Shown piece by piece: positions 38,679 through 47,618 of a stretch of DNA of 64,000 bases. The translations under genes were made by a program, and so were the position numbers. The stretch is from NCBI GenBank assembly GCA_902597095.1, contig CACJWK010000002.1, forward strand, positions 1-64,000. Direction: 5' to 3'. The notes under the pieces are model-generated. The model was not told where the DNA came from. It made no database searches and worked only from the letters and a program-made list of their open reading frames with translations. The stretch's first letter is position 1; each line of letters starts with the position of its first letter. This DNA is from an uncultured Pseudohongiella sp. (GTDB taxonomy: Bacteria; Pseudomonadota; Gammaproteobacteria; Pseudomonadales; Pseudohongiellaceae).

Positions 38679-40667
38679 TTATTCTCTGAAAAGTCGGGTT
38701 ACTGTTGCTGACTCGCCTTCCTCTATAGATGCTGCGCCGCTGTCATTAGCACCAGTGGCATACTCCTTGGACTGGATATCCCAGAGCGGGTCGCTGATCT
38801 CTTCCTTCGGCTCGAATCCATCCACAGCCTCCAGCAAAATCTCTCGGATCTCAGCCAGATTCATTTCCCGGCAGGCCAGTTGCAGTCGGTTCAGCAAATC
38901 CTGCAACTCTTCCCAGACCAAAAAGTCCTCTTCGGCCCGCATGATCTTCGGATGCTCGGTACCGGTTACCGATTCACCTATCAGCAGTTCTTCGTAAAGC
39001 TTTTCCCCCGGACGCAAACCGGTGTACTCGATAGCGATATCACCGCGATAGGCGTTCTCGTCTTTGACGTCATAGCCCATCAAATGCACCATTTTTTTAG
39101 CCAAATCGACGATGCGGATAGGCTCGTTCATATCCAGTACGAAGACATCACCGCCTTTCGCCATAGATCCCGCCTGAATCACGAGTTGAGCTGCCTCCTG
39201 GACTGTCATGAAGTAGCGGGTAACTTCCGGATGCGTCACCGTTATTGGGCCACCCGTGCTGATTTGCCGCCGGAACAGCGGCACGACCGATCCGGAGGAG
39301 CCAAGCACATTACCGAAGCGCACCATACTGAACCGGGTCCTGCTGGCCCGCTGGGCCATTGCCTGAAGTACCTGCTCAGCGAATCGCTTTGTTGCCCCCA
39401 TGAAATTAGTAGGCCTGACCGCCTTGTCAGTGGAGATCAGCACAAAGTTTTTTACGCCGAAGTCCTCTGACGCACGGGCAGAAGTCAGCGTTCCAAAAAT
39501 GTTATTTTGCGCCCCTTCAATAATGTTTTTCTCCACCATAGGCACTTGCTTATAGGCTGCCACATGATAGACGGTTTCCACTTTGAAGGTTTTGATGGCA
39601 TTTTCCATTAGCGCTCGATTACAAACCGACCCAAGCAAGGCAACAACCGAAATGTTCTCACCGCCTTCGATTGATTTAAGCTTTTCACGCACCTCAGCTT
39701 CGATGGCGTAGAGCCCGTATTCGAAAGCATCCAGGATGATCAGCCGAGACGGGTTGATGGTCACAATCTGACGACACAGCTCGGAGCCGATAGAACCACC
39801 GGCACCGGTCACCATTACCGCCTGACCGGTTATGCAGGCACCAAGTAATTGTGGGTCAGGTGGCACGATATCTCTCCCGAGAAGGTCTTCGATGTCGATA
39901 TCTCTGATTTCATCAACCCCAACCTTCCCAGAAACCATATCGAACAGATCTGGTACCGTTTTCACATGCACCGGCAGATGTTCCAGGCGGTTCAGAATTT
40001 CCTTTCGCTCAGCGTGAGTTGCGGACGGAATGGCCAACAGGATTTGCCTGACGGAATAGGTTTCTATGAGCTCATAGAGCGAGTTGGGCGAGTAGACTCT
40101 GATGCCATGCACCGAGCTACCGATCATACGATGTCCATCATCCACAAAGGCCACCGGTAAATACTGATCCCCGTTCTGTAGCGCCACAACCAGCTGCATG
40201 CCTGAACTGCCGGCACCGTAGATAATAATGGGTTCCTTTGGCCGGAAATTCTGAATGAGGCCCTGGAGGAGTACTTTGACAAAAAACCGGCTCCCACCGA
40301 TGAGCAGCAGAGAGATCATCCAGAAAATGAGCAATACCGAAAAATCAGCGGCAGCCGCTGTAGAAGTAAAGAAATAGGTCGCGGCCAGGAGCGCAGTAGC
40401 AAAGGTCACTGCCTGAAGAATCAGAAAGCCGGCCTGCAACCCCATATACAGCAGTACGATCCGGTATAGGCCAAGACGGGCAAAAAACACGATGCTCAGC
40501 GCCGTTGCCAGGGTGAAATAGCCGTAAAACCGCTGCCCTTGTCCGAAGACGTCACCGTCCAGCAGGCCGAATGAAAACGCCAGGGCCATAAAGAGCATCA
40601 GCGCATCAGCAGACATCATGAGTGCCTGCTTTAATGACCGAGAAAGAGGTATGGTAGGAATCCGCAT
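38679..40667 (-). CDS. WbpM/FlaA1-type nucleotide-sugar 4,6-dehydratase, membrane-bound
   Basis: 662 residues. The first 150 form four membrane helices. A CoA-binding-like Rossmann domain (YGAGSSGMQLVVAL near 152) follows, and then the catalytic SDR domain begins at about 285 with TGAGGSIGSELCRQI. The catalytic region reads STDKAVRPTNFMGATKR, with Met in place of the usual SDR Tyr, a mark of the long-form WbpM family. Such enzymes convert UDP-GlcNAc to a 4-keto-6-deoxy sugar for O-antigen or glycan synthesis. Next to a WbpL-like transferase, as at the end of the Pseudomonas O-antigen locus. Confidence 0.9.
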   Translation of the reverse strand: MRIPTIPLSRSLKQALMMSADALMLFMALAFSFGLLDGDVFGQGQRFYGYFTLATALSIVFFARLGLYRIVLLYMGLQAGFLILQAVTFATALLAATYFFTSTAAAADFSVLLIFWMISLLLIGGSRFFVKVLLQGLIQNFRPKEPIIIYGAGSSGMQLVVALQNGDQYLPVAFVDDGHRMIGSSVHGIRVYSPNSLYELIETYSVRQILLAIPSATHAERKEILNRLEHLPVHVKTVPDLFDMVSGKVGVDEIRDIDIEDLLGRDIVPPDPQLLGACITGQAVMVTGAGGSIGSELCRQIVTINPSRLIILDAFEYGLYAIEAEVREKLKSIEGGENISVVALLGSVCNRALMENAIKTFKVETVYHVAAYKQVPMVEKNIIEGAQNNIFGTLTSARASEDFGVKNFVLISTDKAVRPTNFMGATKRFAEQVLQAMAQRASRTRFSMVRFGNVLGSSGSVVPLFRRQISTGGPITVTHPEVTRYFMTVQEAAQLVIQAGSMAKGGDVFVLDMNEPIRIVDLAKKMVHLMGYDVKDENAYRGDIAIEYTGLRPGEKLYEELLIGESVTGTEHPKIMRAEEDFLVWEELQDLLNRLQLACREMNLAEIREILLEAVDGFEPKEEISDPLWDIQSKEYATGANDSGAASIEEGESATVTRLFRE

Positions 40668-40683
40668 GTTGTCTCCTCACCCG

Positions 40684-41688
40684 TCAGGGCCTGCCCGCGC
40701 CCAAGACCACGGTCAGCATAGCCAAGGGGGCTACAGCAATCAAACTGAAAAAACCTCCTGAGCTTGGGTAGAGCACGCTGGCTATCGCCAGCGGGGTCAA
40801 CCAGCAGAGGTTAACCAGTGTAGTGGCTATCGTCACTTTACGGTGACTCTGGAATTTTCTGGCGGCATGTTGGTACGCATGGGTATTGTGCCCTTCGAAC
40901 CAGCGATCACCGCGCCAGAACCGGCAAGCCAGCGTCAAGGTCGCATCTACCGCAAAAGTCGCCAGTAAAATCAGCCACGTCCAATAGGTCATGACGCCGG
41001 CCTGCACAGTGAATAAGGCCATCAGACCGATGAAAAAGCCAGCAAAACTGCTCCCTACATCACCCATGAAAATCCGCGCCGGATGCCAATTCCAGACAAG
41101 AAACCCCGCCGCTGAGGCGCATGCTACAGTGAACAGTACTGATCCACCGCTTTGTATCCCGGTGATGCCTGTTACAAGCGAAAAGCCGGTCACAAACAAC
41201 AGCTCTGCGCCGGCCAGGCCGTCAATACCGTCCATGAAATTGAACAGATTGGTCAGCCAGACCATGGCCACAAGGGCGAGGACAAACAGTACAGACTGGT
41301 TAAGAATTGTGAAGAAGCCAAAATCGAGCGCTGGGACTTCACCGAGCCAGAATAGCGACCAGAGCGCAGCGCCAAAATGCAGAGGAATCCGCCACATGGC
41401 ATGCATATTTTTCAGGTCATCGATCAGGCCCACTATGGCGACGGCATAGGCGCCGAAAAGCGACAGGAAAAGCCCCTTTTCAAGCTGACCCGTGTAAAAA
41501 ACAGTCGTAGAGGCGATGAACACAGGCACTACGACCGCCAGTCCACCGCCGATGGGTATCGGTATGGAATGCGACGATCGAGCCACCGGCTTATCAAGGA
41601 AACCGATGTGTAGTGCAGCTGTTCTCAGCAGACCAGTCAGCATGACCGCGGTCCCAAAGCTCACTAGCAGCAAAACCAGGGTATTCAT
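40684..41688 (-). CDS. Undecaprenyl-phosphate sugar-1-phosphate transferase, WbpL/WecA type
   Basis: 334 residues from ATG 41688, preceded by AAGGTC. The frame is open to 41712 with no better start. It is a polytopic membrane protein of the glycosyltransferase-4 family. It has the Mg-binding region LTNLFNFMDGIDGLAG, FMGDVGSSFAGFFIG and, near the C-terminus, the EGHNTHAYQHAARK loop. It puts the first sugar phosphate of a surface glycan onto the lipid carrier. Sits 16 bp upstream of the WbpM-like gene, so the two form one unit. Confidence 0.9.
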   Translation of the reverse strand: MNTLVLLLVSFGTAVMLTGLLRTAALHIGFLDKPVARSSHSIPIPIGGGLAVVVPVFIASTTVFYTGQLEKGLFLSLFGAYAVAIVGLIDDLKNMHAMWRIPLHFGAALWSLFWLGEVPALDFGFFTILNQSVLFVLALVAMVWLTNLFNFMDGIDGLAGAELLFVTGFSLVTGITGIQSGGSVLFTVACASAAGFLVWNWHPARIFMGDVGSSFAGFFIGLMALFTVQAGVMTYWTWLILLATFAVDATLTLACRFWRGDRWFEGHNTHAYQHAARKFQSHRKVTIATTLVNLCWLTPLAIASVLYPSSGGFFSLIAVAPLAMLTVVLGAGRP

Positions 41689-41804
41689 AACAGCTGACCT
41701 TGAAGCCAACACGATTGAGTGTTCGATTATAGCGTGAATCTCGCGGTAAATTTTTAATATTTCGGTCGCCGAGGTGATATCCAGAGCGCCCGAGGCAACT
41801 AATT

Positions 41805-42149
41805 TCAGTCGTCAGTGATAAGAACCCTGCCGCTGTTTTTCTCCAAGGTCGCCCTCCCGATGCAGGGAACTGCCAGTACTTCCTCTAGTGCGCTAAAGCT
41901 CCAAAAAATTTGCCGGTAAACCCAAATTTCCATGGCTTTATCCGGCCCGATGCCGGTCAGGGCTGCCGCAACAGTCGCAGTATCTGCCGTATTTATGTCA
42001 AGCTGCATTACTTGCTCGGTGGTTTGCTGAGGTCCTTCCGCTGCAGTCGACAACGAGGGCAACAGCAGTGTACCAAGCAAGCAAAATGCGATCAGGCTCA
42101 ATGCCCTAATATCTGTCAGACTTTTGATACCAATGTCCTTATCAGTCAT
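41805..42149 (-). CDS. ComEA-like helix-hairpin-helix protein, exported
   Basis: 114 residues from ATG 42149. A GTG at 42170 in the same frame is an alternative. A hydrophobic export or anchor segment (about residues 17-37) precedes a single helix-hairpin-helix domain starting QLDINTADTATVAAAL and GIGPDKAMEI. ComEA proteins bind DNA during uptake, but short ones also occur outside competence loci. Downstream of ihfB-pyrF and upstream of wbpL-like, this matches the ComEA gene next to wbpM in Pseudomonas. A GGAGG...CCTCC hairpin spans the GTG. Confidence 0.75.
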   Translation of the reverse strand: MTDKDIGIKSLTDIRALSLIAFCLLGTLLLPSLSTAAEGPQQTTEQVMQLDINTADTATVAAALTGIGPDKAMEIWVYRQIFWSFSALEEVLAVPCIGRATLEKNSGRVLITDD

Positions 42150-42200
42150 TAGAATTCCAACCGGAGGCACCTACCTCCTTTGTCAAGCGTAGTCGGAATT

Positions 42201-42905
42201 TCAGCAATCGCCAGCAGCGGCTGAGTTAAATTCCCGAAGAGCCTGCGAGGGAGACGCGGCCTGGGTAATCGGCCTTCCCACCACCAGGTAAGTGCTGCCC
42301 ATGGCCACTGCTTCAGCCGGACCAACCACTCTTTTTTGATCTCCTCTGGCGTCTTCAGTTCGCCGGATACCCGGTGTAATCAAGGCGAATCTGTCGCCGA
42401 ACCGCTCCCGCAGCAAGGGCGTCTCGGCGGCAGAGCAAACCACCCCATCCAGCCCCGCTTCTGATGTCATTTCCGCCAGTCGAATCACCTGCTCTGCCGG
42501 ACTGCACGAAATCCCCTGCCTGGTGAGATCGTCACCGGCCAGACTGGTCAGGATGGTCACCGCAATCAGCAACGGTCGGGTGCCGGAAACGCCTTCGAGC
42601 GCCGCCCGGGCCTCGCTCATCATAGCCACTCCACCGGATGCATGAACGTTTATCATCCAAACGCCTAGTTCAGCAGCGACCCTGACAGCCCCGGCTACGG
42701 TATTCGGGATGTCATGGAATTTGAGATCGAGAAATACATCAAATCCCATATCGACCACGTGCCTGACAAAATCCGGCCCCGCAGCTATGAAGAGTTCTTT
42801 GCCAATTTTTACCCTGCAGCTTGCGGGATCTAGTCCGGACAAGAATTTCTCAGCCGCAGCAGCGGTCGGGAAATCCAGAGCAAGTATTATTCTCTTTTCA
42901 GTCAA
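42201..42905 (-). CDS. pyrF: Orotidine 5'-phosphate decarboxylase
   Basis: About 234 residues. Start choice: TTG 42905 has AGGTGG five bases upstream, while GTG 42914 in frame has none, so I prefer TTG. The catalytic [10 protein letters not shown] motif is intact, as are the ALDFP start and a late [10 protein letters not shown]. It makes UMP, the last step of de novo pyrimidine synthesis, in the cytoplasm. Downstream of lapB, as in many gammaproteobacteria. Confidence 0.95.
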   Translation of the reverse strand: MTEKRIILALDFPTAAAAEKFLSGLDPASCRVKIGKELFIAAGPDFVRHVVDMGFDVFLDLKFHDIPNTVAGAVRVAAELGVWMINVHASGGVAMMSEARAALEGVSGTRPLLIAVTILTSLAGDDLTRQGISCSPAEQVIRLAEMTSEAGLDGVVCSAAETPLLRERFGDRFALITPGIRRTEDARGDQKRVVGPAEAVAMGSTYLVVGRPITQAASPSQALREFNSAAAGDC

Positions 42906-43022
42906 GTGAACCACCTATATGTGTAACATGTGACGCTCATTAAACGGACAAATGCCTGCAGTAAAATAGGGCAAGCGGCAAGATCCAACGGCGCTGTGTG
43001 CGATCTCAAACTCCGGTAGCCG

Positions 43023-44216
43023 TCAGCGCCCCTTCTCAAGTTTTGGCTGGATACTATCCCACCTGTGACACCCTGGACAAAGCCAGTACAGCTGCCTCGC
43101 TTCGTAGCCGCAGTAGCCACACTGGAAACCGAGTTGCTTAGCCAGATGAGCCAGCAGAACCTCACGAATCTTTTCAATATCGCTGATCATTGCGGGGTCG
43201 AATTGATTGGTTTCCACCTCAAATTCCAGCAACTTAGCGACTGCTGCAAACGAAGGCTGTGCGGCAAGATGACGGCGGACATATTGAATCGCCCTGTCAG
43301 CGCCCTCAGTTTCAGCAATCAGTCGGGAGATAAGCTGAAGCGCAACCGGGTTCGCCTGCTTATCAAGGAAACCATCGAGAAACTTAATCAACTCACCTTC
43401 ACGGCCAAGCTCAGAATAGCTGGCCGCCATCACATCAACCACCTGTGTGAGAAACGCTGGGCTGTGTTCCGCGATGCGCCTGCATTCGCGAATAGCACCA
43501 TTGCAATCACCGGATTCATGCTCAAGCCTCGCCGTTAATAAACTCGCCCGGAGATGGTGGCGTTGAAATCCGCCCCCTCTTCGCAGCTGCTGACGAGCTT
43601 CACCCAACTGCCCCTCGACAAGCAGCTCTTCCGCTATTTCACAGTGATAGTGCACCATCCGGGCATTCCATTCTGAGCTGCGTCGGTACGCTGAATGTGA
43701 GAGCAATTCTTTTGTACAGGTGATCGCACGGTGCCACTCTTTTTCCAGCTGGTAAATACTGACAAGAAGCGGAAGGGCTTCCCATTTTCCTTCAGGCTTT
43801 CCCTGCGCGAGCTCTTTAAGTAGGCGCTCCGCTCTGTCGAGAAGCCCCCCAGAAATATAGTCCTTTGCAAGCTGAAGGCGCGCTGCATCTGCCAGTGACG
43901 CCTCCAATCCTGAACGAGCCAACACCGCCTGATGCACTTTGATGGCTTTATCGACCTTCCCTCGCCGCCTAAGCAGCGCACCAAGCGCGAGATGGGTCTC
44001 CACTGTTTCTCCGTTGACTTCCAACGCCTTAATGAAGGTATCAATCGCCTCATCGGGCTCGTCGTTTAGCAAGTAATTCAGACCGGCGAAATATTCCTGA
44101 AAAATATCCCTCGTTTGTCGTGGCGGGAATTTTATGGAACGTGAACCAGAGCGTCCGAGCAACCAGCCTGTACAGATCGCGATCAGCAGCAACGCGTAGA
44201 GAGCAAGTCCCTCCAT
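43023..44216 (-). CDS. lapB: LPS assembly regulator LapB (YciM)
   Basis: 397 residues (E. coli 389). It has an N-terminal membrane anchor (3-20), multiple TPR repeats across 40-350 and a C-terminal rubredoxin-like metal site (CGYCGYEARQLYWLCPGC). LapB with FtsH controls LpxC degradation and so the LPS level. Its ATG abuts the lapA stop without a gap. Confidence 0.95.
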   Translation of the reverse strand: MEGLALYALLLIAICTGWLLGRSGSRSIKFPPRQTRDIFQEYFAGLNYLLNDEPDEAIDTFIKALEVNGETVETHLALGALLRRRGKVDKAIKVHQAVLARSGLEASLADAARLQLAKDYISGGLLDRAERLLKELAQGKPEGKWEALPLLVSIYQLEKEWHRAITCTKELLSHSAYRRSSEWNARMVHYHCEIAEELLVEGQLGEARQQLRRGGGFQRHHLRASLLTARLEHESGDCNGAIRECRRIAEHSPAFLTQVVDVMAASYSELGREGELIKFLDGFLDKQANPVALQLISRLIAETEGADRAIQYVRRHLAAQPSFAAVAKLLEFEVETNQFDPAMISDIEKIREVLLAHLAKQLGFQCGYCGYEARQLYWLCPGCHRWDSIQPKLEKGR

Positions 44217-44528
44217 CTAGTCGAGATCCCGCAAGGACAAATTACGCAGTTGCTTGACCTCCCGACGAGCGTTTTCAAGGTCTTTAGTCATCCGCTTTAG
44301 CTTGGCTCTTGATTTGAGCTGAGAGAAGAAATTCAGCCCCAGGAGCAAACCTAACGCTCCCCCTAGTACAAACGCTCCGATTATCCAGGCCGAAACCGGC
44401 CGCGGCGCGAAGACGAGAGTACCGAAGGTGATAGTGACTGAATCAGTGTTGAAGTAGGTGAATGTGGTTGCAGCGACAAAAACTGACAGCAGAACAAATC
44501 CAAACAGCAAGTTGCTTAAGTTTCGCAT
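44217..44528 (-). CDS. lapA: LPS assembly protein LapA
   Basis: 103 residues, with two membrane helices (about 8-26 and 45-68) and a basic C-terminal coiled tail. This is the usual LapA (DUF1049) layout. It is coupled to lapB. Confidence 0.93.
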   Translation of the reverse strand: MRNLSNLLFGFVLLSVFVAATTFTYFNTDSVTITFGTLVFAPRPVSAWIIGAFVLGGALGLLLGLNFFSQLKSRAKLKRMTKDLENARREVKQLRNLSLRDLD

Positions 44529-44683
44529 GGCTTGAAGGCTTACGCACTAATCACAGAGCAGGGAGCGCATGGAACGGACATACTTGGCTTGGGTTGAAAC
44601 GTGCTTTGACGGTTGCCCGTTGATCAGCCAGAGCTGTAAGCTCTGGCGAACCTGAGAGAAATCGAACCAGGGTGCTGCCGTCG

Positions 44684-45001
44684 TCAGAAAAAGCTCTCTC
44701 TCGGCGTGCTCTCACTGAGCATGCTTTCATTCACCCTGTCTCGGAGTTCCTTACCGGGTTTGAAATGGGGTACGTACTTTCCACTCAGAGCAACGGGGGT
44801 ACCGGTCTTCGGATTCCGCCCGATCCGCGGTACCCGATAATGCAGTGAGAAACTGCCGAAACCTCGAATCTCAATCCGGCCACCGTCAGACAATACCTGA
44901 GACATATATTCAAGTACTGCTTTTACCGCCAACTCAACGTCCTTGGAGGATAACTGAGTTTGTTTTTCCGCAATGCGTTCGATCAGCTCAGACTTCGTCA
45001 C
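44684..45001 (-). CDS. ihfB: Integration host factor subunit beta
   Basis: 105 residues (E. coli 94), longer by a C-terminal tail ([13 protein letters not shown]). The HU-family core [11 protein letters not shown] and the beta-arm [12 protein letters not shown] are clear. It partners with IhfA from 28120-28428. Downstream of rpsA, as in Pseudomonas and E. coli. Confidence 0.95.
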   Translation of the reverse strand: MTKSELIERIAEKQTQLSSKDVELAVKAVLEYMSQVLSDGGRIEIRGFGSFSLHYRVPRIGRNPKTGTPVALSGKYVPHFKPGKELRDRVNESMLSESTPRESFF

Positions 45002-45086
45002 TGTTATACTCCTGCCCCGGTCGCCGGCTCTGCAGTTAGGGCCGGCTTTTCAGTCTAGACTATCAGAACGTAAACCCTTGTAACAA

Positions 45087-46763
45087 CTAGTTTTTATCCA
45101 TTTCAGCTTTGATTAAATCACCGATGGTTCCCGGTGAGACGTCAGCGGCATCGGAGTTCTTATGCTCCTGAATCGCTGCTTTTTCATCGTCAATCTCGAT
45201 CGCTTTGATAGACAGGCTGAGCGCTCGGTTTTTCCGGTCAACACTGACGACCTTAACCCCGACTTCTTCACCTTCTTTCAAGGCATTGCGGGCATCCTCG
45301 ACCTTGTCTCGACTGATTTCTGACGCACGCAGGATACCTTCAACGCCATCAGCCAAGGTCAGAACTGCTGTCTTGGCGTCTACCGACACCACAGTACCCT
45401 TGACGATACTGCCTTTTTCGAACTGACCGACGTAGTCTGTGAAGGGATCTTCTTCCAGCTGCTTAATACCCAGTGAGATTCTCTCACGTTCCGGGTCTAT
45501 CGACAGGATGACCGTTTCGATCTCATCGCCCTTGGTGTAGTTGCGAACAGCGTCTTCCCCCGTCTCATCCCACGAAATGTCAGACAGGTGAACGAGTCCA
45601 TCTATATTGCCGTCAAGACCAATGAAAATACCAAAGTCGGTGATTGACTTGATGCTACCGGAAATCTTGTCACCCTTTTGAAATCTTTCGGCAAAACCGT
45701 CCCAAGGATTCTGGAAACACTGCTTGATACCGAGCGATATCCTGCGACGCTCTTCATCAATGTCCAGCACCATGACGTCAATCTCATCGCCTAACTGAAC
45801 TACCTTGGAGGGATGGATGTTTTTGTTTGTCCAGTCCATTTCTGACACGTGGACCAGGCCCTCAACCCCTTCTTCCAATTCGGCAAAACAGCCGTAATCG
45901 GTCAGATTGGTCACCACTGCCTTGACCCTTGAATGCTCCGGATAGCGGGCCTTGATAGCAACCCAGGGATCCTCTCCCAGTTGCTTGAGACCGAGGGAGA
46001 CGCGATTGCGCTCACGGTCGTACTTGAGCACTTTTACGTCGATCTCGTCACCGACGTTGACGATTTCACTAGGGTGCTTGATCCGCTTCCACGACATATC
46101 CGTGATATGCAACAAACCGTCCACGCCTCCGAGATCAACAAATGCACCATAGTCGGTGAGGTTCTTGACGATGCCCTTAACCGACATACCTTCCTGCAGC
46201 TTTTCGAGCAGAGCATCACGTTCTTCGCTGCTGACAGACTCCAGCACTGCTCTGCGCGATACCACCACGTTGTTACGCTTTCGATCCAGTTTGATCAGGC
46301 GGAACTCCAGTTCCTGCCCCTCGAGATGCAGCGTATCGCGAACCGGTCTTACATCAACCAAGGACCCGGGCAAGAATGCCCTGATGTTGTTGAGGTCGAC
46401 CGTGAATCCGCCTTTGACTTTGCCGTTAATCACGCCGGTGACAATATCATTTTTCTCATGCGCAGCTTCCAACTCCATCCAAGATTCGGCGCGTTTCGCC
46501 TTCTCTCGCGATAGGCGAGTTTCACCGAAGCCATCTTCCACTGTTTCTAGCGCGACTTTGACTTCATCACCGACTGCCAGACCGAGATTTCCCTGTTCAT
46601 CTAGGAACTGATTGCGGGGTATGACCCCCTCCGATTTCAACCCTGCATGGACCGTGACCCAGTCACTGTCTATGTCAATCACGGTGCCGGTGACGATGGC
46701 ACCGGGCGTCATGTCGACTTGTTTCAGGCTTTGTTCAAATAGTTCAGCAAAATTCTCGCTCAT
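45087..46763 (-). CDS. rpsA: 30S ribosomal protein S1
   Basis: 558 residues (E. coli 557), with six S1 RNA-binding repeats. The first two serve ribosome docking, and the later four carry the typical VGDEI and RISLGIKQ repeats. S1 unfolds mRNA leaders for initiation. The upstream spacer to cmk is 168 nt and should hold the promoter and the autoregulated leader, but no clear -10 was picked. Confidence 0.97.
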   Translation of the reverse strand: MSENFAELFEQSLKQVDMTPGAIVTGTVIDIDSDWVTVHAGLKSEGVIPRNQFLDEQGNLGLAVGDEVKVALETVEDGFGETRLSREKAKRAESWMELEAAHEKNDIVTGVINGKVKGGFTVDLNNIRAFLPGSLVDVRPVRDTLHLEGQELEFRLIKLDRKRNNVVVSRRAVLESVSSEERDALLEKLQEGMSVKGIVKNLTDYGAFVDLGGVDGLLHITDMSWKRIKHPSEIVNVGDEIDVKVLKYDRERNRVSLGLKQLGEDPWVAIKARYPEHSRVKAVVTNLTDYGCFAELEEGVEGLVHVSEMDWTNKNIHPSKVVQLGDEIDVMVLDIDEERRRISLGIKQCFQNPWDGFAERFQKGDKISGSIKSITDFGIFIGLDGNIDGLVHLSDISWDETGEDAVRNYTKGDEIETVILSIDPERERISLGIKQLEEDPFTDYVGQFEKGSIVKGTVVSVDAKTAVLTLADGVEGILRASEISRDKVEDARNALKEGEEVGVKVVSVDRKNRALSLSIKAIEIDDEKAAIQEHKNSDAADVSPGTIGDLIKAEMDKN

Positions 46764-46931
46764 TAATATTTTCCGTTAAATCAGGTGGTTGCAATTGTTA
46801 TCTAGAACGTTTTAAACGCTTGCTAACCTCTCCCGTGGTCCAGTCACCAAGGGGTTATTACAAAAACATCGCCGCACACCAGACTGGGATATGTAATGCG
46901 GGGATACCAAATACACTTTTGCGAAACTCGG

Positions 46932-47618
46932 CTAGGATTCGCGCGAGAGCGCTACCGTAACCAATCTGAGAACCTGCTCCATGACTTCTGAGCGGTCCAG
47001 CTCTGTGGTGTCAATCACGATTGCATCGCCAGCAGGCTGCATCGGAGAAACTGAGCGACTGCAATCGCGCTTATCGCGTACGTCGAGCTCCCGAAAAAGC
47101 GCGGGGAATATAGCATCAATTCCCTTATCTAACAACTGCTTATAGCGCCTTTGCGCGCGCGCCTCGGTACTGGCAGTCAGAAAGAACTTCGCACATGCGT
47201 CGGGAAACACCACGGTACCCATGTCCCTGCCGTCTGCAACCAAACCGGGGCTTTGCCGAAAAGCCAATTGTCGGTCGAGCAGCGCTTCTCGCGCGGCCGG
47301 AATGGCGCCTATTTTTGAAGCCATATCACTGCCAAGGTCGGTTCGAATCAGAATGGAGACATCTTCTCCATCCAGCGCAACGCTGCCGGCACCATGCAGA
47401 CCAAATTGAATGTCCAGATTCCGAGCAAATTGCGCGATCACTTCGGGCTCATCGAGACTCAAACCGGCTCTGGCAACTGCCACACCCAGAATCCGATAGA
47501 GCGATCCACTGTCAAGCAGATGAAATTCGAGGTGAGACGCTAGCGAGGCCGCCAGTGTTCCTTTGCCAGTCGCTGAAGGTCCGTCGATTGTAATGACCGG
47601 AATATTTATATTATTCAA
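46932..47618 (-). CDS. cmk: Cytidylate kinase
   Basis: 228 residues. It has a P-loop GPSATGKGTLA (14-24) and the later DGRDMGTVVFPDA motif. It phosphorylates CMP and dCMP. The start ATG overlaps the stop of the aromatic fusion gene by 4 nt, so it is coupled to it. The order aroA-cmk-rpsA is widely conserved. Confidence 0.96.
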   Translation of the reverse strand: MNNINIPVITIDGPSATGKGTLAASLASHLEFHLLDSGSLYRILGVAVARAGLSLDEPEVIAQFARNLDIQFGLHGAGSVALDGEDVSILIRTDLGSDMASKIGAIPAAREALLDRQLAFRQSPGLVADGRDMGTVVFPDACAKFFLTASTEARAQRRYKQLLDKGIDAIFPALFRELDVRDKRDCSRSVSPMQPAGDAIVIDTTELDRSEVMEQVLRLVTVALSRES

